A stretch of 64,000 nt of DNA from Lycium barbarum (lineage: Eukaryota > Streptophyta > Magnoliopsida > Solanales > Solanaceae). The notes under the pieces were generated by a model. The model ran no database searches and was not told the DNA's origin. It saw nothing but the letters and a program-made list of their open reading frames with translations. The translations under genes were made by a program, and so were the position numbers. Where the stretch lies: positions 16,128,203 to 16,192,202 of the forward strand of contig NC_083341.1 of the NCBI RefSeq assembly GCF_019175385.1, given 5' to 3'. Shown here piece by piece: positions 12,235 through 24,140 of this stretch (its first letter is position 1; each line of letters opens with the position of its first letter).

Positions 12235-12693
12235 TGTAGACGGGTAAAACCGAGGATACGGACATGCTCGGTTTCCCGACGTCATGGTTGTGCTCGGTCA
12301 CAACCCGACCAGGTCATCGAGAAGGAGGCGTTGAATTCGATCGGGGACTAGGCGTTATAGGAAGGGCGATTAACTGCCATAAGAAGAAGACCAAAATATC
12401 CGCCCTCAACCGGATATTTCGGCGCTGATCTCGGCAACAGCTGTCACCAGATTTTTTTCCTTTGTTTTAGAATTGTATTAGGGTTAGGACTCCCCTACTA
12501 TATAAAGAGGCGGTTCTCATCCATTGTAGGGGTTGGCAACAGAAACAAAGAAAGAGTTCATATCAAAAGCAAAAGAATTACTTGCATTCATCTCCATTTT
12601 TGTTCTTGAGTTCATTTCCATTATCCATCGTGTACATACTCAGCATAGGATATCGACCTCGGTTTCCATACCCGAGGCCGGACTTAATTAACA
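12235..12693 (+). repeat. 3' LTR, with TATA box
   Basis: It starts tgtagacggg and ends cttaattaaca. A TATA box (actatataaag, about 12499-12509) lies in the plus orientation, as expected for the transcriptional start of the element. This half is lost from the left LTR. Confidence 0.75.
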
Positions 12694-15154
12694 TTTGATC
12701 AGATCTGCTTCCTTATTCACTTATTGGTTTCCCTTGTAATCTAATATCAAATTGAATTTAGCCATATATTTTTGGCATCACGCATAAATTTAATTGTTCT
12801 CCATTTTAAGGTTAAACAATAACCTTATGAAATATATATAATTATTCACATTGAAAATTGAAATAATTAGTGGAGGAAAGACTTATGTTCTCTCATTCAT
12901 GTATTTACGTATTATAATTTATCCAAACTTTTAAGACTTTGGTTTCTATATATTTATGATGTAAAATATAATAATTACACTATCAGATTACCTAAAACAT
13001 AATTATAACTAACTATTTCTGATAAGTGATTAATAATTCGAATAATAAGTCAGGTAATTAACCTGGTAAGACAAATTAAAGTTCGTTAGTATTGTAAAAT
13101 GTTATAGTTGTCAATATATAAAACTAAGTCCCATCTTGTAGATCAATGCGGATAGTTGAAGAAAATTTAAGAAATTAATAAATGTATTGAAGAATTAAAA
13201 AAAATCAATAAAAGTATAAAGGGCAAAAATGCAGCTTTATGCAAAAAAAAAAAAAAAAAAGTTAGTAGGTGTATTTTGGTCAAGTGGACATCTCATTTTT
13301 ATTAAACCGCACAAATTCATCTGTATGTAAATTACTACTACTACTACATATGATACGATTTAGACTTTAGGCAGCTAAATCATATATTAATAAATACTTA
13401 TAATCCTATAAAGGGAATCTTCCTGAAGAATTTGTCATGTCTCATGAGAACAACCTAGTAAAAGTTCTCCCACTTGACTATATATATCCAATTACCTTCT
13501 AGTGTTTTTTAATTAATCATTATTAATCATCATAGCAGAATTGAGTAATAAAGTTTTTTTTCTAGGTGTTTTTAATTAATTAGTTAGTACGTAGGTCCAA
13601 GTCTAAAAAGGCTGTGACACCCAAAAAAGAAAAGGTCTTGAATTAGGTGGCGTAACAATGACGTTCTTGAGCACTAGCTTCACTTTATCTAAAAATAATT
13701 GACTTTTTGAAATCTCTACATTTACCTACAGCTTGTTTGTACTAAATGGGTAATATGAAGGAGAGAGAACATGGTTTTGGAGCGATGAATTCAAAATTTA
13801 AATTTTAAAAATAGTAAACATATATACCGATTAGTGGATAGTAATTAAGCTCCTATATAAATGCTTATATATTGAAGAGGCTTCCTTTTATTAGTAGCAA
13901 CATTTGCATGCTTCTAGAAGTTGATGTGGTTTTTCTTTTACACAATAATAAGATTCAATCCGATAGTAGGTTACTTTTTTTTTTTATTCTATTAGCAAGA
14001 GTTTAAGTTCTGCACAATAATAATATAATTTTTAATATATTTGTTTATAAAATAATTAAATTTCATGGTAATAATTAACTGATTAACCGATAAATATGAT
14101 AACTGACTTGATTATGACAGGTTTAATTACATTAACGATTTTTTTACAGTATTGGTAATTCAGTATACATAACATAAAAGTCTTTTATTAATTAATATCA
14201 GTTATAATAAAATTACTTATAACTAATTTATAAATAATTTAAAATATTTTATATCATTCACACAATTTTTTTTTTTTTTGGTCAAACTAAAAGCTGTACT
14301 TGGTTTTCTTGCACATTTAGCAATCCCTTCAGAAATCTTGCGTAGGAAAATTTGAGACAATTGATTTGACACTTCTTGATGGAAGAAATTTTATTGTATT
14401 CAAGAAATTAAGTACGTATTCAGACGAATTTAATAATTTAAATTTAAATTTTATGGACCCTTCTCTCATTTTATGTTGATTTTGGCCCGGCTGGCTTCTT
14501 TGAAAACTCATTTCTACCATGCTCACGGCCCGAACTTGCAGAAGGTAGTGAGAATTCTGTCATTACAAAGACTTAGACGCATGATTTACTCCACAAGTAG
14601 AGATATTTGTATTGATAAATTCACTAAAAAAAAGTTAAATTCAGTACCCAGTTATTAATATTTAATACCCATTATTTTAAAATTTAAAACTTATTATCAA
14701 ATTCGAATCTGACTGTTTCGATTTATAATCATTTCATGGACGTTACGTTGAATTTCTAGATGATGGCTAAGGAACCATTGCCACTTGGCTTAAAGCACAT
14801 GACAATTAATACATATGGACACTTTGGCCAAGCTTTACACACGACCTACACCTCATCCTATAAGCTAATTTTTTATGCATATTTTAATTAATGAATAAGA
14901 CCCCATCCACGTTCAACAGTATGCCACTTGTTCTTATATAATCATAAAAAATAGGGTGGGATTGGATCATCTCGTAAAAAAGGTAAATATCTTGGAGAAG
15001 AAAATTGTCATATATATCCATCCATCATGAATTCCTAACTGAGACAATGGCAACCTAATTGGCTCTTAAAATATTTCTAATTATTCTTAGTGATATACTT
15101 TATAATCATATAAATGTCTATCTATAACATATTTAAAAATAACAAGTTCTAATA
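12694..15154. other. AT-rich intergenic, nothing recognised
   Basis: Poly-A (about 13243-13260) and short homopolymer runs occur, but no coding region or element with defined ends was found. Short frames near 14329-14658 lack domain features. Confidence 0.55.
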
Positions 15155-15406
15155 TTCCTTCGTCCCAAATTAATTGTCAGATTTTGTTTCTCGAGTTCAG
15201 ATAAATTTTCAAAGTTAAATTATATTATATAGCTTAATATTTTACAATTAAAATTTTAATATTTAAAAACTATATCAAAGTACTTAAAGTTGAAACTTTT
15301 TCTTATGATAATTTGATTAAAAAATACATGTTAAAAAATTGATCAAAATTTATATAGTTTAACGCTCCAGAAGCGAAATATAACAATTAATTTGAGACGG
15401 AGGGAG
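15155..15406. mobile_element. Stowaway-like MITE
   Basis: The right end reads 'ttgagacggagggag', the reverse of the classic ctccctccgt Stowaway terminus. The left end 'ttccttcgtcccaaatta' is its diverged partner. TA flanks both sides (15153-15154, 15407-15408). Stowaway elements belong to Tc1/mariner. It lies about 650 bp upstream of the ERF start codon. Confidence 0.8.
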
Positions 15407-15553
15407 TAAAACTTTTAATATGACAGTGATTGTTCTTTCTTCCTTAAATATTGTACAGCAGCAGATAGAGGCTCAGTCATGAGTTCGTGAGAACCCAGTA
15501 GCCTTAACCAAATTTCTTTATTTATATATATAAACAAAAGAACTCATTAACTA

Positions 15554-15834
15554 AGGGATCGTTTGGTAAGTATATAAAATTATCTCAGGATTATAATTTT
15601 GGAATTAATTTATTTCATCTCTTGGGATTATTTTATTCCATCTAAGAGATGAGATAAAATAATCTCAAGATTAATGGGATATCTCATCTTTAAGTTTGGG
15701 ATGCACTTTTTACCTTGTTTGATACAAGGTATAAATTTATAAATAAATATATAATTTTTACCAAATATGATACAAAATTAATCTCACAATTAATATTGAG
15801 ATATCCCAACTAATACCGCGTACCAAACGACCCT
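15554..15834. mobile_element. MITE with agggatcgtttggta TIRs
   Basis: The left tip agggatcgtttggta pairs with the right tip reading agggtcgtttggta on the other strand. The interior carries mirrored 'gggatatctca / tgagatatccc' blocks. No clear target duplication was found, so the superfamily is undecided. The element ends about 225 bp before the ERF start codon. Confidence 0.7.
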
Positions 15835-15989
15835 CAAGTATAGAAACTAGATTCAAAATTCTATTATTAACACTTCCAAATTGCTGCCCTAGAATTCATA
15901 CGATAAAATTTAAATTTTTTATCCGCCTCAAACTTTATACCTAGTCAAACATCACAACTTCACTTTTCCTCATCCCGTGCCCTCCTGCA

Positions 15990-15997
15990 TATAAATA
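15990..15997 (+). promoter_or_regulatory. TATA box of ERF gene
   Basis: The sequence tataaata lies 64-71 bp upstream of the ATG, predicting a 5' leader of about 40 bases. The leader ends in an A-rich context (aaaagttaaaaagATG), favourable for plant initiation. Confidence 0.65.
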
Positions 15998-16060
15998 ATC
16001 TAAGCTATTCCACAACTTTGAGACTCTCTTGACAACCCAAAAACACTAAAAGTTAAAAAG

Positions 16061-16951
16061 ATGTCAAGCAACTCAAGCCCACTAGAGACAGACACTATTA
16101 CATTTTTACATTCCAACTTCTTCTTCTTCCAAGATGATCAATCACCAACACCATGGAATAATGACCTTCTCTTCAATGATCCATTTCTTGATGATGATCA
16201 ATATTCACCAATTATAGAATATGATCATCATCAAGAAGTACTTGTAGAATCCTCAAACACTACAACTACATCAAAAGCAAGTATTAGCCAAAATAGTCCT
16301 GATCAATATTCACCAAATATAGACTATGATGATCATCAAGAAGTTCTTGTAGAATCCTCAAACACTACAACTACATCAAAAGCAAGTAGTAGCCAAAATA
16401 GTCCTGATCAATATTCACCAAATATAGAATATGATTATCATCAAGAAGTTCTTGTAGAATCCTCAGACACTACAACTACATCAAAAGCAAGTAGTAGCCG
16501 AAATAGTCATGATCAAGAAGAAGTAACATCCCAAGAGAAACAAGAAGAAGAAGATCAAGAAAAACACTATATTGGGGTTAGAAAAAGGCCATGGGGTAAA
16601 TATGCGTCCGAAATTAGGGATTCGACGAGAAATGGGATTAGGGTTTGGCTAGGAACATTCGATACTGCTGAAGAAGCTGCTTTAGCTTATGATCAAGCTG
16701 CATTATCAATGAGAGGTCCTTGGTCACTTCTCAATTTTCCAATTGAAAAAGTTAAACAATCACTTGAAAAAATTGAGTATACTTGTAAAGATGGATTATC
16801 TCCAGCTGCTGTTCTTAAAGCTACTCATAAAACAAGAAGAGTGAAGCATAAGAGAAGTAGTAGAAAGAAGAAGAAAAATATAGAAAATGTTCTTGTGTTT
16901 GAGGACTTGGGAGTTGAGTTATTAGAAGAGCTTTTAATGAGTTCATCATAG
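16061..16951 (+). CDS. AP2/ERF transcription factor, ERF group IX type, with internal repeats
   Basis: A 296-residue intronless ORF for a nuclear ethylene-response-factor-type DNA-binding protein. The AP2/ERF domain spans about residues 169-228 ([41 protein letters not shown]). Ala-182 and Asp-187 sit at the positions that mark the ERF rather than the DREB subfamily, so GCC-box binding is expected from family knowledge. A basic stretch (about 255-272) could serve nuclear import. The C-terminus, [14 protein letters not shown] (279-292), matches the EDLL activation motif of group IXc ERFs. The N-terminal half is acidic and contains three 35-residue tandem repeats not usual in the family. The ATG chosen is the first in frame after the TATA box and leader. 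It is paralogous to the gene at 57886-58476, sharing the DGLSPAA/NGLSPAA block. No disabling change is seen. Confidence 0.93.
   Translation: MSSNSSPLETDTITFLHSNFFFFQDDQSPTPWNNDLLFNDPFLDDDQYSPIIEYDHHQEVLVESSNTTTTSKASISQNSPDQYSPNIDYDDHQEVLVESSNTTTTSKASSSQNSPDQYSPNIEYDYHQEVLVESSDTTTTSKASSSRNSHDQEEVTSQEKQEEEDQEKHYIGVRKRPWGKYASEIRDSTRNGIRVWLGTFDTAEEAALAYDQAALSMRGPWSLLNFPIEKVKQSLEKIEYTCKDGLSPAAVLKATHKTRRVKHKRSSRKKKKNIENVLVFEDLGVELLEELLMSSS
16196..16510 (+). repeat. Three in-frame 105-bp tandem repeats in ERF
   Basis: Residues 46-80, 81-115 and 116-150 are near-identical units starting DQYSP and including HQEVLVESS and TTTTSKAS. Units differ by only a few residues, so the expansion is recent. Each unit adds acidic and Ser/Thr residues to the N-terminal region without shifting the frame. 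Confidence 0.97.
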
Positions 16952-16954
16952 TAC

Positions 16955-18701
16955 TATATTAATAATTATTATCGTGTCGAAAATAATGGGTTTGATTTTC
17001 GTGAGAAACGGGTAATTAATTGTCTTTGATCATTCTCAATTAGTTTTTATTGCTGAGTTATTAATTACTCGCTATCTGGCTGGAAAAGATGATTCGAAAA
17101 TTAATTCCGTCAGCAGGAAATAATAACAACACTGGATGGAAGACAATCAGGATCACACTATGTATGAGTTTGTAAAGTTGCTCTTTTTTATTTTCTTTTA
17201 TTTTTGAATTCTGGGTTTCTTGAAGAATTTAGAGTTTAGTTTTAAGAAGAGCTTTTGATGACTTGTTATGTCAGAAATAATGTTTTTTTTTTTTTTTTAG
17301 AAAGAAATAATGTTTCGACTTGTTAGTTCGTACATATAAATTTGTCGTTTTTATTTAATTTTTTCATTTTCTGTGCTGTTATAAATAAACATAATGCTCA
17401 CCGGGAGATTCCCCTCTTCTTCTTTTGGAAATTTCGATAGTTTAAAAAAAAGTACTCCATTTTTTTATAAGACTATCTTTATTTTATAGGGGCATCAATT
17501 AATTCTGAATAATTTTTCAGTTTTGTCAACTTAAATATGAGGAGTCTTTTTTTGTTTGTTGTGGGGGGAGGGTTTATCTCTTCAATATAATCTATTATTT
17601 TAAAAGATGTAAATTCAACTGTGGAAAAAAAATATAAATTAGAAAATTGATCATTTTTAAATATCAAATGTAGCCTAGACTTTATCTTCAGCCTTGATTT
17701 TGAGAGTACTTGTACTTCATTTGAAATTCATTTGGAGTATTATCAGACAAATCGAATATGCCATTTATATCTATGGTTGATTTGGCCTAGTCTTTTTTCC
17801 TTTTTAATTATCAGATATTTCATTGGCATAACGAATATTTTACTAGGCGCAAAGTTTTTTAAAAAGCGTTCTCGATACATATTAAGAGTAGTCATAAAAT
17901 TTGTGATGTTAAATGTATCAAAACTGTTTTGTAGCTATAAGAGCATGCTATTAAAAATTAAATAAATTTTAAAATTATATGTATATATAAAGATGTTGGT
18001 TTAAATAGACTTAAAAAATAATGCGTACCATTAAGAAGGAAACTATTATTGTCCCTTTCCTTTTCAATACTGATTACCTAAGATTAGTTGTCACTAATTG
18101 TCACATAGGGAAAAACCACAAAATCACGACGAAGAAGAATAATAATTAAAGAATAAACCAACTTTACATGCCCAATCTCATTTGGCATACATATCAAAAG
18201 TACGTCTAGCACTTGTACTATGTTAAGAACTTATTATGAGGTTTTCGCTGGATAATAGTCTTTTGGTTAGTTTGTATATATGTCGATTTTTTAATTAGGT
18301 ACATATTTGTTATCTTCCTCAATAAAGATAATTGGTAATTTTCTCAGCAAGACTTAGGCACATGAGAAAAAATCAAACTTAATATTTTTATTCTCTCCCA
18401 GACATGTTACTACATTTTTATAATTGTAAAAGTATATTATGAAGAATACAAAAAGTTCAAAGTTAAAAAAAAATAAAAAATAAAAAGATTTTAGATTAGC
18501 GGTCACTTGTCAAATTGGGTAAAGTCATAAAATCTTGAATTTTAGCATGAATATTATTATATTATATATCGAAAATGGCTTCCATCATGACTATGAAAAT
18601 AATAATAATAAAAATTAAACTACCTTTACACCTAACAATCCCATCTGACCGTGCCTACGGCTGTACCCCATCGCCAGGAGACCAACTAACATCATTCTTG
18701 G
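16955..18701. other. 3' flank of ERF and AT-rich intergenic
   Basis: The first few hundred bases presumably hold the ERF 3' UTR. Poly-T (about 17283-17299) and small AT frames occur, with no recognisable gene. Confidence 0.55.
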
Positions 18702-18709
18702 GATATTTC

Positions 18710-19496
18710 TAGGGGTGGGCGTTCGGGTCATCGGATTGGATATGAAATTTTCGGTTTGAATATTCGATTTTCGGATTGAAGAAATTACAATCTAAATTCA
18801 ATCCAAATAAGTTCGGATTGGATCAGATATTTTAAGTTCGGTTTTGGATTTTTCGGTTTGAATATTTTGGATTTTCGGATTTGACTCTTGAGAGTTGAGG
18901 CAAACTTATTAGGAACGAAATTCATGTATTAGTTCCACAGAAGTAAATCTAAATCTTAATTGCTCAGTAAAAAAGTCTTTCAGTTCAAATTAGGATTAAA
19001 AAATCCAAGTCATGTCCAACATAGTAAATCCATACCAAATAAAAGCATTCTGGAAAAGTAGAAATGAATAAAATAAAATCTAAGTAGTCATCTGGAAAAA
19101 TAACAAAGAACTCTGCCGTGGATGACACTATCGTGAGACTTTTGAGACTTGAAAAGTAAGAAAACCCTATATTATATTTGATTTAGTAGAGAATTGTATA
19201 TTAGACTTAATATTTTAATGGGTAGGACCTTAGGTACTAATCTATTGGACCTTTAGAAACTAGACTTATTAGTACTGACACATATGATATAGATAGGGCT
19301 AGATATAACGTATAAATTTTTTAGATTTTTGGATATCCAAAAATCCATAGTACTAAATCCATATCTAATCCGAAATTCATAAATTTTAAAAAAAAAATTC
19401 GAAGTCCAATCCATAATCCAAATATCCAAACCAAATATTTAAAAAGTTCGGATTTTGGTTTGAATTTCGGATTGGCCCAAACTGTGCCCACCCCTA
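18710..19496. mobile_element. hAT-type non-autonomous element
   Basis: The tips taggggtgggcgttcgg and (reverse complement of the right end) taggggtgggcacag form TIRs. The 8-bp flanks gatatttc (18702-18709) and aatatttc (19497-19504) differ at one base, as expected of an aged hAT target duplication. Subterminal regions are full of repeated 'ttcggatt / tttcggtttg' words on both sides, typical of hAT transposase-binding arrays. The 787-bp interior has no transposase. Confidence 0.85.
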
Positions 19497-19752
19497 AATA
19501 TTTCATACTAATTAAGTAAACACTTGGGCCAAATAAAGTAATTTACATTATCCTTTGTACATTCTGATTGTTATTATTTTTTGGCAGAAAAAATAGAGTT
19601 CTTTGTTTAACTTATTCATTTGTCTCTAGCTAGAAATGTCGATCTCTTAAAAAAAAATATTTTATAATTTCCTGATCAAGTCATTATTCTTCTTTAGGAT
19701 TTTACCTTCGTTGGTCCCCTGGTCATGACGTGAAACTGAAAATGCTTGGGGA

Positions 19753-19769
19753 GGGGGGGGGGGGGGGGG
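19753..19769 (+). repeat. Poly-G tract
   Basis: A run of 17 G is bordered by further G triplets, so the plus strand could form a G-quadruplex. Length is likely polymorphic or prone to sequencing error. Confidence 0.9.
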
Positions 19770-19846
19770 AGGGAACAAGGTGATATCACCAATTTTGATT
19801 TTCAAAAAAAGAGTATCCAATTTTTTTTATGTCAACATGGAATTGT

Positions 19847-19940
19847 ACAACAACAACAACAAGCCCAGTATAATCCCACCATGTGGGGTCTGGGAAAGGT
19901 ACAGTGTACGCAGACCTAACTCACTTTGAAAGGTAGAGCG
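19847..19940 (-). mobile_element. 3' tail of RTE LINE / TS-like SINE
   Basis: A (CAA)n run precedes 'atcccaccatgtggggtctg' and 'gtgtacgcagacctaac'. Read on the minus strand this is the shared 3' end of nightshade RTE LINEs and TS-type SINEs ending in (TTG)n. The same words occur at the 3' end of the LINE at 36535. Only the tail is present. Confidence 0.7.
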
Positions 19941-19987
19941 GAATTGTATAATGTATATATAGATCATACTATAAAATGATTAAAAAT

Positions 19988-20150
19988 TATGGTGGAGTGG
20001 TAAATATTCTTCTATCTTTAATCAAAAGTCTCAAATTCGAGCTATGGGAAAGAAGTCATTTTGATAGGGAGCGTTTTATCGTCAAAATGAGATTTCTCAT
20101 TTATTCGAATTAATCTGATCCCAAAGAGGGTACCTAACACGACGTGTAAA
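19988..20150 (+). mobile_element. tRNA-derived SINE, degenerate
   Basis: An A-box-like 'ggtggagtggtaa' is followed 40 bases later by a B-box-like 'caaattcgagct', then 'gggagcgttttatcgtc' and 'gaattaatctgatccc'. This is the block order of Solanaceae tRNA-derived SINEs. It ends near a short A-run. Confidence 0.6.
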
Positions 20151-20535
20151 AAAAATGAAGTTAAATCAAGCATTGAGTCTTTGATAATTTTGAAATATTT
20201 CAAATAAAAATATAGTCGATTCATGATTTGAAGTTTATGAATTCGTGGTACCATTGAACCCATTGATTATTTGAGTTTGAATTTAATTTTTATACATATC
20301 TAATAGATGTTTAACTCATATACCAGGTTTGCCAAACCTATTTGGTTCGATCGAAGCTGTAGCTTTTCCTCAATCTCAATAAAATTTCATTTTTTGGTCT
20401 CTTCAATGCATAATTTTGGTATTTCTTGAAAATCGTCAATCTTCTTATTTAACATCAAAAGTACGCAAAACTATAAGAAAAACATCCTAGAGTACTCAAA
20501 TTCAACCACCAAAATATAAAATTCATGCCTACAAA

Positions 20536-21475
20536 TATGGTGTACAAAATAAACCGACAAACCACACCAAACTGATAAATCGAATCAAATCGAGAAAAAA
20601 ATTTGACTAGTGATTTGGTTTGATTTCGTTTGGTGTTAAAAAAAAAAAACCGACCATAACTGGTTTGGTTTTAGCTAAAAAAAAAGTCAAACCGAAACAA
20701 ACCAACCCGACGCTACATGTATTCATTTTTTAAAATATTTTATACATAAAAATATTTATTTGTAATGTAATTTATAAATATTTCTTAAATTTTTTCTTAG
20801 TTTTTTGTCTTTTATCATATTATATTTCAAGCTTGAACTTAGAATTTTGAATATCAATAAGTTTTATATCCCACGGATGTTAATAACTCAAATAAAGTCC
20901 AAACCGAAACCAACTCAACACTAATGCTAACAAAAGAAATTCAATTCCACCACTAGGAATGCCAATGATGTTGGATATTTATTCTTTAGTTTTGCATAAT
21001 TGGTTTAGAGAGTGAAAATAAATAACTTAATTTTTTTCTTTGTCATGTAATTAATACTTATTAGCCGTACTTATTAGCATGACTTAGTACTTTTAGATTA
21101 TGGTCATTTTCTTTATGGCTTATTAATTAGTAATATTTATTTTAACTGATTTTATTTTATTTTTTGTTGAATATTTTAATATAATGTCATCACTTATCTA
21201 ACATTTTGTTTTTTCCTTAAGAAACACCTTAATTATATAGTTGTAGCTTACTAGGACTAAAGAAATATTTGAAGTAAAAGTTATATGTTTTGTATGAAGA
21301 TTTTCCCCCAAAAAAACCCGAAACACCCGGGAAAATCGAATAACCCGAAAAAATCGGAGGTTGAAAAATCCGAATTTTATTGGTTTGGTTTGGTGTATAA
21401 ATTTAAAAACCCGACGCAATTGGTTTGGTTTGGTATTTAAAACATCCGAACCAACTTGGTTCATGTACACCCTTA
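20536..21475. mobile_element. hAT-type non-autonomous element
   Basis: Perfect 8-bp duplications cctacaaa flank it (20528-20535 and 21476-21483). Ends are tatggtgtacaaa on the left and taagggtgtacatgaa on the right strand-reversed, a short imperfect TIR. Subterminal 'ttggtttggtttggtgt' repeats occur near both ends in opposite orientation. The 940-bp interior is AT-rich with no transposase. Confidence 0.85.
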
Positions 21476-21483
21476 CCTACAAA

Positions 21484-22329
21484 TGCATGCATTGGGGAGA
21501 GCAATTATCCCCTCTAGTACATAATAAGTGTTCGCTTAACTTTTTTATTTCGATTCAAATAAGTGTTTACTTACATAATCAAAAAGAAATTAATTTTATT
21601 TTTATTAAGTGCTAAGTGACCAGATTTCAGTGTGTCAAGTTAATAATAATATGCAAATTTAATTAAGGATAGTTTAGTCAAAATACCTATTTTTTTCTAT
21701 GAGTTAGTATTTTCTTAAGTGGTATGCCAAAAACTAATTGGACACTTTTTTGAACCGGATGGAGTATTATTTTGTATGGTCTACTAAGTATTTGTGCCTT
21801 AAAGATAAGTGGTAGTATGATAGCCTAGTCATTTGACGAGTGCCTAAAGATTTGTAAAATTGATTTAGTGAGGAATAAAAGCGGATCCAACATTTAAATT
21901 TTATGGGTTAAATCTTAAAATTTTTAGATTGAAATTATATTTTTAAAGTTATTGTTTCATATCTACTATTTATTATACAACTTTAGTAATTTTTTACTAT
22001 AAAGTTATACTTTGCATCGAAAGTTATGTGCATGGGCGGAGCTACCATTGCCCGAGGGGTGTTAAGCGACACCCCTTCTCCGGAAAATTGCATTGTATAA
22101 ATAGGTCCAAAATTTAATTTTATGAGTATATATATATATATCAGTGTTGACACCTCTTGATACAAGCTGAAGGTTCAACTCAATGGTTAAGAGGTTACAA
22201 AAATTCTCTAAGGTCGTGAGAAACAAGTATATTGGGTGTTGGTCATATACACAATTCTGTCTAGTTTAAGATCGTGATAATAGTATAAAACAATGTGATC
22301 GATCGCTAATAAATTAAATGTTGTTGGAT
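21484..22329. other. Intergenic with an unclassified repeat-like block
   Basis: 'gggcggagctaccattgcc' (about 22035) followed by 'acaccccttctcc' resembles the dispersed 'ggcggagc...' repeats common in plant genomes, but its ends cannot be fixed. A TA run lies at about 22126-22142. No gene is supported. Confidence 0.45.
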
Positions 22330-22475
22330 GTATGAAAATTCTCTGTTCTTAACTTGAGATTTCAAATTTAAACCCCGTGAATTGAGAATTTTCTGATATA
22401 AACCGCTTCTCCCTTTAATATACACTAAGCAAGATGAAATTAGACTAGTCTAATCCATAGATTTTCAATAGCAGA
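22330..22475 (+). mobile_element. tRNA-derived SINE fragment
   Basis: 'aacttgagatttcaaattta' stands where the SINE B-box region would be, followed by 'aaccgcttctccctttaat', 'caagatgaaattagactagt' and 'ctaatcc', in the block order of the SINE at 19988. Strongly diverged and without a 5' end. Confidence 0.45.
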
Positions 22476-22998
22476 TGATTAAATCGTAAACATGAAGTGT
22501 GATGTCTTCCACACAATCTTGTTACCTGGCTTGTAGTAGTCTAGACATTATGTACTAAACTTTTAATTTTTTCTTTATATATTAGAAGAGCTAAGTTGGG
22601 AAGCAGTTTCTATATGCATGTTTAGGGTATTATAAATTCAAATGTAGGGTAGTGTAGTCTTTTCGATAATACTTTGCACTTGTGCTGATAAAACTTTCCT
22701 TCTTGAATTAACAAAAGGATAGATGAGTTGACGAAAATGTCAAAATCCTTTCCTAGTAATTCCTTGCGTGTCCTTCCTGCCCTAAACCCCTGCCCATCTG
22801 ACCTAATTTACTTTCAATCTAGGCCGTTCATTTGTATCAATCCAACGGAATAAATCTGTCATATATAATGTCCTTTTCACACTCTCCAACTTTGGTGTCT
22901 TCTTCTCTTCTAGAGAAATTTGTCTGGCAATTGACAAGTTCACTACTTAGTATAGCCCATCTGGTATGAATCCTCTCCATTATTCAAATGATTCCATT

Positions 22999-23581
22999 TA
23001 GAGGTGTCAAACTTGGCCCAAAAGGTGATGGTCGCTCAATCTGCCCAATATTTTATAGGTTGGGTTCAAGATATTTTCATATTGGGCTGATTTTAGCCCA
23101 ACATAACATAATCCATTTTAAAGTGATCTCCAACTTAGTCTAATATTAGCCCAATTCTAACCCATTTTTAAGATTTACTTAAATTTGGGTTTATTGCTTG
23201 AGATTTACCTCTTTTTTTTTGGTTTTGTATACACTTTTCTTGAATCATGTATCTTATAAGTTTGTGGTATGTTTAATATGAAGGGAAATATTTTTCAAGA
23301 AAGATGTTTTTCTCGAAAATATTTACCACGGAAAATGCTTTCCTCAAAAATATTTTTCAAGAAAAATCCGCAAAAAATAATTTTCAAGAAAAATATTTTT
23401 TGCGAAAAATGTTTTTCTAGAACATAGACCCTTCAAAACAATTGGGTCAAGTTAGGCGGGTCATAACCCAGCCCATTTTAGCCCAAGTAACTTTTGAGCC
23501 AATGTTAGCCCAACCCATTTACTACCTCAGCCCATTTTGTTTGGACCAATTTCAGCCCAATCCGCCCATTTGACACCCCTA
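22999..23581. mobile_element. hAT-type MITE
   Basis: Tips tagaggtgtcaaa and (right end reversed) taggggtgtcaaa form the TIR. A perfect 8-bp duplication attccatt lies at 22991-22998 and 23582-23589. The interior is rich in 'gcccaa / ttgggc' words in both orientations and in 'ttttcaagaaaaat' palindromes. No ORF. Confidence 0.92.
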
Positions 23582-24140
23582 ATTCCATTTAGTAAAATTT
23601 TCACAAACAACTACCTTTTAACTCTTTCTAACAACCTATAACTACATATGCTATATTTACAATTCGTAACTAGATGACCCAATATTTATCTAGTAGTCGG
23701 GTATACCAAAATATAGCATAAATATAGCGAAAATACAGACGCGAGTTTAACTGACAGTGTTATATTTATTGAAACAAAATCTGTTCCAATTTTAATTAGA
23801 ATCAGTTATATTGTTCCCTGATTCACGCAAATATCCTCCCATTCCATATCTGATTCCATATCTCATTCAAACAGCTAACAAATTCAAAAAAATTTGAATT
23901 CAAACCTTACAATCATATTTTTAAAAATAAAAAGATTGAAAAACCTTTGAAAAATAACAATATCAAACCAGTGAACATAGCTTGATTATCACGACGAATA
24001 TATATTTGATTTCATCAAGTTGAGTTCATAATTGAGGTAACGATTTTTTCACTGCAAACTTTTTTTTTTGTTCGTCTTTTCTGAAATTGTTTCAGCTAAA
24101 TTGAATATAACACATTGCTGTATTCGAAAACAACAGGATA

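Larger units (their letters stand above)
10177..12693 (+). mobile_element. Degraded LTR retrotransposon with antisense ORF
   Basis: Direct repeats at 10177 and 12235 share about 220 bp with roughly 90% identity by eye. The right copy is preceded by a polypurine run (gaaatgggggggggga). The element is GC-richer than its surroundings. The left LTR is truncated after about 225 bp, no primer-binding site follows it, and no matching target-site duplication is seen, so the 5' side has been rearranged. The interior keeps only a degraded ORF on the strand opposite to the LTRs. Confidence 0.75.

Noticed and set aside
19988..20150. Possible tRNA gene because of A- and B-box-like words
   Set aside because: No cloverleaf or acceptor stem forms, and the following sequence matches the SINE block order.
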